Shown here: piece after piece, positions 40,870 through 45,377 of the stretch | Position numbering within the stretch: position 1 is the stretch's first letter | Layout of the letters: the number at the start of each line of letters is the position of its first letter | Assembly (NCBI RefSeq): GCF_014596515.1 | Contig: NZ_MSJQ01000413.1 | Location: 1-45,377, forward strand | Direction of reading: 5' to 3' | Length of the DNA stretch: 45,377 bases | Source: Streptomyces sp. CBMA156 | GTDB lineage: Bacteria > Actinomycetota > Actinomycetes > Streptomycetales > Streptomycetaceae | Program-made: the position numbers and the translations under genes | The notes under the pieces: model-generated | Told to the model about the DNA's origin: nothing | Database searches by the model: none | What the model saw: the letters and a program-made list of their open reading frames with translations, nothing else

Positions 40870-41892
40870 TTGACCTCCATCGCCACCACCGAACCGGCCG
40901 AACCGGCCGGCCCCAACGCCCCCGTCGGTCCCGTCGGCCCTGCCGGCCCGCCCCGGGCCACCGGCCGCGGCCGGCTCGTCCTCTCCCGGCTGCTCGCCGC
41001 CCGCGGCGCCGTGGCCGGCGCCGTCGTGGTGCTGCTGCTGTTCGCGCTCGCCTTCGGCGGGCCGTACCTGACGCACTGGGACTACGCCGCCCCCGACTTC
41101 TCCGCACTGCACCGGCCCCCCTCCGCCGAGCACCTGTTCGGCACCAACGGGGTCGGCCAGGACGTCTTCGCGCAGACCGTCCGCGGCTTGCAGAAGTCCC
41201 TGGTCATCGGCCTGCTGGTGGCACTGTTCTCCACCGCGCTGGCCTCCGTGGTCGGTGCCTGCGCCGGCTACTTCGGCGGCTGGGCCGACCGGGCGCTGAT
41301 GTTCCTGGTGGACCTGCTGCTGGTCTTCCCGGCCTTCCTGGTCATCACCATCGTCTCGTCCCGGCTGAAGAGCGCCGGCTGGATCGCCTTCGTCCTGCTG
41401 CTCGCGCTGTTCAACTGGATGATCACCGCCCGGGTGGTCCGCTCGATGACCATCTCCCTGCGCGAGCGCGAATTCGTCCGCGCCGCACGGTTCATGGGCG
41501 TCCGGCCGCTGCGGATCATCAGCCGGCACATCCTGCCGAACGTCGCCTCCTTCCTCGTCATCGACGCCACCATCGCGGTCGGCGGCGCCGTGATGAGCGA
41601 GACCGCGCTCTCCTACTTCGGCTTCGGGGTCAAGGCGCCGGACGTCTCGCTCGGCACCCTGCTCGCCGCCGGGACCGGCGAGGCCCCGGTGTTCCCCTGG
41701 CTGTTCTACTTCGCCGCCGCGCTGCTGGTGCTGTTCGTCCTCGCCGTCAACCTGATCGGGGACGGGCTGCGCGACGCCCTCGACCCCACCTCCGGTGCCG
41801 CGCCCCGCCGTTCGCGGGCCACCCGCCGTTCCGCCGACCGCTCCGCCGGCCGGTCCACCAGCCAGTCCGCGAGTCGTAGGAAGCGCCCGTGA
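40870..41892 (+). CDS. Oligopeptide ABC transporter permease (DppC/OppC-like), TTG start
   Basis: 340 aa. The TTG at 40870 follows GGAGGAG at a good distance and no ATG or GTG competes nearby. An Ala/Pro/Gly-rich start of about 35 residues precedes the first helix (GAVAGAVVVLLLFALAFGGPYL). HLFGTNGVGQDVFAQTVRGLQKSL is typical of OppC. The EAA loop is REFVRAARFMGVRPLRIISRHILPN. The C-terminus ends in an Arg/Ser-rich tail and its stop overlaps the next start as GTGA. Confidence 0.93.
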   Translation: MTSIATTEPAEPAGPNAPVGPVGPAGPPRATGRGRLVLSRLLAARGAVAGAVVVLLLFALAFGGPYLTHWDYAAPDFSALHRPPSAEHLFGTNGVGQDVFAQTVRGLQKSLVIGLLVALFSTALASVVGACAGYFGGWADRALMFLVDLLLVFPAFLVITIVSSRLKSAGWIAFVLLLALFNWMITARVVRSMTISLREREFVRAARFMGVRPLRIISRHILPNVASFLVIDATIAVGGAVMSETALSYFGFGVKAPDVSLGTLLAAGTGEAPVFPWLFYFAAALLVLFVLAVNLIGDGLRDALDPTSGAAPRRSRATRRSADRSAGRSTSQSASRRKRP

Positions 41893-43973
41893 CCACCACC
41901 GTCGACACCCCGCTGCTCGCCGTCCGTGGCCTCCGGGTGGACTTCGCCGGGCCCGCGGGCCCGGTCCCCGCCGTCCGCGGGGTGGACCTCACCCTACGAC
42001 GCGGCGAGACCCTCGGCATCGTCGGCGAGTCCGGCTCGGGGAAGTCCGTCACCGCGCTGTCCGTGCTCGGGCTGCTGCCCCGCACCGCGAGCCTCAGCGG
42101 CTCGGTGCGGCTGGACGGACGGGAACTGGTCGGACTGCCAGGCCGGGAACTCGCCGCGATCCGCGGCCGCCGGATCGCCATGGTCTTCCAGGACCCGCTC
42201 TCCGCGTTCACCCCGGTCTACCGGATCGGCGACCAGATCGCCGAGGCGGTCCGCATCCACCAGCGGGTGGACAAGGCCGCCGCGCGGCGAAGGGCCGCCG
42301 AACTGCTCGACCTGGTCGGCATCCCGGCACCCGGCCGGGCCCTGGACAGCTTCCCGCACGAGTTCTCCGGCGGCATGCGCCAGCGCGCGATGATCGCCAT
42401 GGCCGTCGCCAACGAGCCCGACATCCTGCTCGCCGACGAGCCCACCACCGCGCTCGACGTCACCATCCAGGCCCAGGTGCTGGACGTGCTGCGCACCGCC
42501 CAGCGGGAGACCGGCGCGGCGCTCGTCCTGGTCAGCCACGACCTCGGGGTGATCGCCGGAACCGCCGACCGGGTCGCGGTGATGTACGCCGGACGGGTGG
42601 TCGAGACGGCCGGGGTGGACGAGCTGTTCGCGGCCCCGCACCACCCGTACTCGCTCGGCCTGATCGGCGCACTGCCCCGGCTGGACGGGCGCGGCGGTCC
42701 GCTCGTACCGATCCCCGGCACCCCGGCGCCGATGGCCGAACTGCCCCCGGGCTGCCCGTTCGCGGCGCGCTGCCCGCTGGTGGAGGAGCGCTGCACGGCG
42801 GCCGAGCCGGCCCTGGAGGGGGCGGCCGGTCATCTGTCGGCGTGCGTCCGGTCGGCGGAACTCGCCGAGCGGCGACCCGCACCGGCCGAGGTCTACCCCG
42901 TCCCCGAGCTGCCGCCCGTCGCCGGCCCCGGCGACCGCTCGTCCCGGACACCGGTGCTGTCGGTGAGCGGGCTGGGAAAAACGTTCCCGCTCCTCAAGGG
43001 CACGGTGTTCAAGCGCAAGGTCGGCGAGGTGTACGCGGTGGACGGCGTCGACCTGGACCTGCGGGAGGGCGAGACCCTCGGCCTGGTCGGCGAGTCCGGC
43101 TCCGGCAAGTCCACCACCCTGTTCGAACTGCTGCGGCTCGGCGCCCCGGAGGCCGGCCGGATCGAACTGCTCGGCCGGGACACCGCCGCACTCACCCGGG
43201 CCGAGGCCCACCGGCTCCGCGCCCTGGTGCAGATCGTCTTCCAGGACCCGATGGCCAGCCTCGACCCCCGGATGCCGGTCGGCGACATCGTCGCCGAACC
43301 ACTGCTCGCCCAGCGCGCCCCGCGCGAGGAGATCGCCCGGCGGGTGCCCGAACTGCTCCGCCAGGTCGGCCTCGACCCCGAGCACGCCGTCCGTTACCCG
43401 CACCAGTTCTCCGGCGGCCAGCGCCAGCGCGTCTCGATCGCCCGGGCGCTCGCCGTCCGGCCGAAGCTGCTGGTGCTGGACGAACCGGTCTCCGCCCTGG
43501 ACGTCTCCATCCAGGCCGGGGTGCTCAACCTGCTCCAGTCGCTCAAGGCCGAACTGGGCCTCTCCTACCTCTTCGTCTCGCACGACCTCTCGGTGATCCG
43601 GCACCTCGCCGACCGGGTCAGCGTGATGTACCTCGGCCGGACGGTCGAACAGGGTGAGGTCTCCGCCGTCTTCGACCGCCCCCGCCACCCGTACACCCGT
43701 GCCCTGCTCTCCGCCGTCCCGCTCCCCGACCCCGCCGCCGAGCGCGCCCGCGACCGGATCCTGCTGGCCGGCGACCCGCCCCCGCCCACCGAGCGCCGCA
43801 CCGGCTGCGTCTTCCGCACCCGCTGCCCGCGCTACGCCGGGCTCACCTCCCCGGCCGACCGCACCCGCTGCGAGCAGGAGCGGCCGGCCCTGTCCGACGA
43901 CGCGCCCGGGACCGACCACCAGGCGGCCTGCCACCACCCGGAGCCGACGACCGGAGCCGGTCACCGAAGGTGA
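41889..43973 (+). CDS. Fused oligopeptide ABC ATPase (DppD-DppF type)
   Basis: 694 aa with two ATPase halves. Half 1: Walker A GESGSGKS (about residue 47), signature FSGGMRQR, Walker B ILLADEP, then the OppD C-terminal zinc/Fe-S-like region CPFAARCPLVEERC. Half 2: Walker A GESGSGKS (about 402), signature FSGGQRQR, Walker B LLVLDEP, and CVFRTRCPRY near the end. Each half powers one permease, so this one protein replaces the separate D and F subunits. The GTG at 41889 overlaps the previous stop. It ends about 60 bp before tRNA-Lys copy 3. Confidence 0.95.
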   Translation: MTTTVDTPLLAVRGLRVDFAGPAGPVPAVRGVDLTLRRGETLGIVGESGSGKSVTALSVLGLLPRTASLSGSVRLDGRELVGLPGRELAAIRGRRIAMVFQDPLSAFTPVYRIGDQIAEAVRIHQRVDKAAARRRAAELLDLVGIPAPGRALDSFPHEFSGGMRQRAMIAMAVANEPDILLADEPTTALDVTIQAQVLDVLRTAQRETGAALVLVSHDLGVIAGTADRVAVMYAGRVVETAGVDELFAAPHHPYSLGLIGALPRLDGRGGPLVPIPGTPAPMAELPPGCPFAARCPLVEERCTAAEPALEGAAGHLSACVRSAELAERRPAPAEVYPVPELPPVAGPGDRSSRTPVLSVSGLGKTFPLLKGTVFKRKVGEVYAVDGVDLDLREGETLGLVGESGSGKSTTLFELLRLGAPEAGRIELLGRDTAALTRAEAHRLRALVQIVFQDPMASLDPRMPVGDIVAEPLLAQRAPREEIARRVPELLRQVGLDPEHAVRYPHQFSGGQRQRVSIARALAVRPKLLVLDEPVSALDVSIQAGVLNLLQSLKAELGLSYLFVSHDLSVIRHLADRVSVMYLGRTVEQGEVSAVFDRPRHPYTRALLSAVPLPDPAAERARDRILLAGDPPPPTERRTGCVFRTRCPRYAGLTSPADRTRCEQERPALSDDAPGTDHQAACHHPEPTTGAGHRR

Positions 43974-44033
43974 AGCATCGAACACGATTCGGCGGATCGG
44001 GTGAGCGCCGTGTAAAGTCTCCGACGTCAGCAG

Positions 44034-44107
44034 GCGCCGCTAGCTCAGTTGGTTAGAGCAGCTGACTCTTAATCAGCGGGTCCGGGGTTCGAGTCCCTGG
44101 CGGCGCA
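44034..44107 (+). tRNA. tRNA-Lys (anticodon CTT), copy 3
   Basis: The same 74 nt as copies 1 and 2. A -10-like TAAAGT (44013-44018) is again 15 nt upstream and the shared GTCAGCAG precedes the gene. The downstream flank differs from the other two copies. Confidence 0.97.
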
Positions 44108-44118
44108 CATGGCAAGGT

Positions 44119-44150
44119 CTCAGGCCGTCCACTCCGGTGGGCGGCCTGAG
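44119..44150 (+). terminator. Hairpin after tRNA-Lys copy 3
   Basis: CTCAGGCC (44119-44126) pairs with GGCCTGAG (44143-44150). Confidence 0.75.
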
Positions 44151-44180
44151 GCGTTTCCGGCCCGGGTAGACCTTCTCCTC

Positions 44181-44873
44181 GTGAACTCCTCCGACACCCG
44201 GCCCCTGGCCGAGGAACTGCTGCTGCTCTGCGCCGACCCGGCGGGCGGACGTCTGCGGGTCCCCTCCCTCACCGTCTCGACGGCGGTCGCGGGCGCCGTC
44301 CTCGCCGAACTCCTGCTGGCCGGCGCGATCACCGTCGACGGGCGCCGGATCACCGGCCACCAGCCACTGGGCGGCCACGACGAGCCCGCCACCGCCGTCC
44401 TGGCCGGCCTCGAACGGGCGGGCAAGGGCCGGCCCCGGACTCTCGACCACGCGCTGCGCGAACTCACCCACCCGCACGGCAGGACGACCCGCCACTACCT
44501 GGACCGGATGGTCGGACAGGGCGTGCTGACCGTCCGGAGCCGCTGCTTCCTCGGGCTGCCCCACCGTCGCTGGACGGCCGTGCCGCCGGATGCCCGAGCG
44601 CTGATCGCCGGGCGGATCGCGGCCACGCTGGCGCGCACCGGACCGGCCGACACCACCGGGCCGTCCGATACGGCCGTTCCGTCCGGCACGGCCGACGAGC
44701 GGGACCGGCAACTGGCCGGCCTGGTCGGGGCGGCCCGGCTGGAACGCCGGCTCTACCCGGGATCGAAGGGTGCCCGGACCCGGCAGGCCGTCCGGCAGCT
44801 GGCCCGCGGCCTTCCCGTCCCCCGGGCCGTGGAGCGGGAGATCGCCCGCCGGAGGTCCCAGTCGGGGAGTTGA
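44181..44873 (+). CDS. GPP34 (Golgi phosphoprotein 3-like) family protein
   Basis: 230 aa. It begins VNSSDTRPLAEELLLLCADPAGGRL, matching the LAEELLLL start of bacterial GPP34 proteins. AGAVLAELLLAGAITVDGRRI, RTTRHYLDRMVGQGVL and LVGAARLERRLYPGSKGARTR follow; in eukaryotic GOLPH3 the equivalent of this last region lies near the phosphoinositide site. Bacterial members have been linked only loosely to membrane or differentiation functions. The GTG at 44181 is preferred because conservation starts just after it; upstream sequence overlaps the tRNA terminator. Confidence 0.88.
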   Translation: MNSSDTRPLAEELLLLCADPAGGRLRVPSLTVSTAVAGAVLAELLLAGAITVDGRRITGHQPLGGHDEPATAVLAGLERAGKGRPRTLDHALRELTHPHGRTTRHYLDRMVGQGVLTVRSRCFLGLPHRRWTAVPPDARALIAGRIAATLARTGPADTTGPSDTAVPSGTADERDRQLAGLVGAARLERRLYPGSKGARTRQAVRQLARGLPVPRAVEREIARRRSQSGS

Positions 44874-44917
44874 TCCGGCCCGCCGGGCGCCCGTCCCCGG
44901 GGTTTCCGGCCGGTCGC

Positions 44918-44942
44918 CGAGGCGTCCCGGCGCGACGCCTCG
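44918..44942. terminator. Perfect 9-bp hairpin between convergent genes, with a small repeat array
   Basis: CGAGGCGTC-CCGGCGC-GACGCCTCG. TCCCGGCGCG then recurs at 44925, 44951 and 44964. Confidence 0.75.
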
Positions 44943-44978
44943 GCCCGGCGTCCCGGCGCGGTATCCCGGCGCGGCGCC

Positions 44979-45377
44979 TCAGCGGGTGTCGAGCACGGCC
45001 GAGGCCACCGCGTCCGGGCGGTCGAACATCACCAGGTGCCCGGCCGGGGCGGTGGTGCGGAAGTCGGCCCCGAGCAGCGCCGCCAGCTCCCGTTGCCGGG
45101 CCAGCCAGTCCTCGGTGTCGCCCGTCCGGCAGCCGTCGTCGGCGGCCAGCACGGTGACCGGAAGGTCCTCGGCCAGCGGCCGGGTGCGCCGCAGCCCGTC
45201 CAGCTCCGCGGCCGTGTCGAGGTAGCGCCCGTTCTCCCGGAGCAGCGCGCGCAGCGCCCGCCCGGTGCGGTAGCAGCGCCGGACCAGCGGCTTCGGGGCG
45301 AGGTCCTCCCGGCGGACGGTGGACAGCCGGGCGGTGGTCCGGCGGACGGTCGGGCCGAGCAGGTAGGGCACGGCGAG
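44979..45377 (-). CDS. C-terminal part of an alpha/beta hydrolase (partial)
   Basis: The frame is open to the window edge and gives the last 132 residues. LPVTVLAADDGCRTGDTEDWL is the strand with the catalytic-acid region, and APAGHLVMFDRPDAVASAV carries the catalytic histidine in the usual GH-x-x-x-x-x-x-P context. The nucleophile elbow lies outside the window. The preceding cap region is Arg-rich. Substrate unknown. Confidence 0.8.
   Translation of the reverse strand, partial: LAVPYLLGPTVRRTTARLSTVRREDLAPKPLVRRCYRTGRALRALLRENGRYLDTAAELDGLRRTRPLAEDLPVTVLAADDGCRTGDTEDWLARQRELAALLGADFRTTAPAGHLVMFDRPDAVASAVLDTR

Noticed and set aside
16166..44107. The 28-kb segment between tRNA-Lys copies 2 and 3 as an integrated element with tRNA att sites
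   Set aside because: No integrase, excisionase, replication or transfer gene lies inside, and the content looks chromosomal.
1..45377. CRISPR arrays, insertion sequences, rRNA genes
   Set aside because: No regularly spaced palindromic repeats with unique spacers, no transposase motif and no rRNA sequence seen.

Overview
The window is very GC-rich actinomycete DNA with GTG and TTG starts, GGAGG-type ribosome binding sites, Tat and lipoprotein signals and long hairpin terminators. The gene content (snapalysins beside a LysR activator, a DasR-type chitinase promoter, a tricorn-like protease, a GPP34-family protein and a GlxA regulator) points to Streptomyces, Kitasatospora or a close relative. 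It reads as chromosomal. I see no integrase, transposase, CRISPR array, rRNA or large biosynthetic cluster.

Region 1 (1-11.3 kb): the end of a membrane-anchored protein, a GNAT acetyltransferase, a spermidine-synthase-like protein, a small unknown protein divergent from an HTH/TPR regulator, and a histidine phosphatase. Divergent from the phosphatase is a tightly overlapping three-gene operon (5295-9528): a RecB/Cas4-like nuclease with a candidate Fe-S cysteine set, a 543-aa unknown protein, and a DNA2/UPF1-like SF1 helicase. This operon is my best candidate for a poorly described system. It is followed by a secreted small protein, a 117-aa protein behind a sigma-R-like promoter, and another small actinobacterial protein.

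Region 2 (11.3-16.3 kb): two identical tRNA-Lys(CTT) genes, each with the same terminator, bracket pgi, a Na+/H+ antiporter and a quinone-type oxidoreductase. A third identical tRNA lies at 44.0 kb.

Region 3 (16.4-27.6 kb): a GlxA-type regulator with a DJ-1/PfpI partner, a GH18 chitinase whose promoter carries two DasR-like operators, a 1109-aa tricorn-like protease, a 70-aa protein, a MdcG homologue that has lost its catalytic motif, a frameshifted gene remnant, and a divergent double-Lrp regulator/MFS exporter pair.

Region 4 (27.7-37.4 kb): a DHFR/RibD-like reductase, a SAM methyltransferase, a Tat-exported phospholipase C, a pentapeptide-repeat protein, two paralogous snapalysins that share an upstream motif, their LysR-type regulator, and an LtrA membrane protein. 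A copy of the phospholipase 3' end and terminator sits behind the reductase.

Region 5 (37.8-45.4 kb): an oligopeptide ABC importer with the binding protein divergent from the permease-permease-ATPase operon, the third tRNA-Lys, a GPP34 protein, and the end of an alpha/beta hydrolase. Several loci (chitinase, tricorn, snapalysins, oligopeptide importer, phospholipase) fit extracellular polymer breakdown and uptake.
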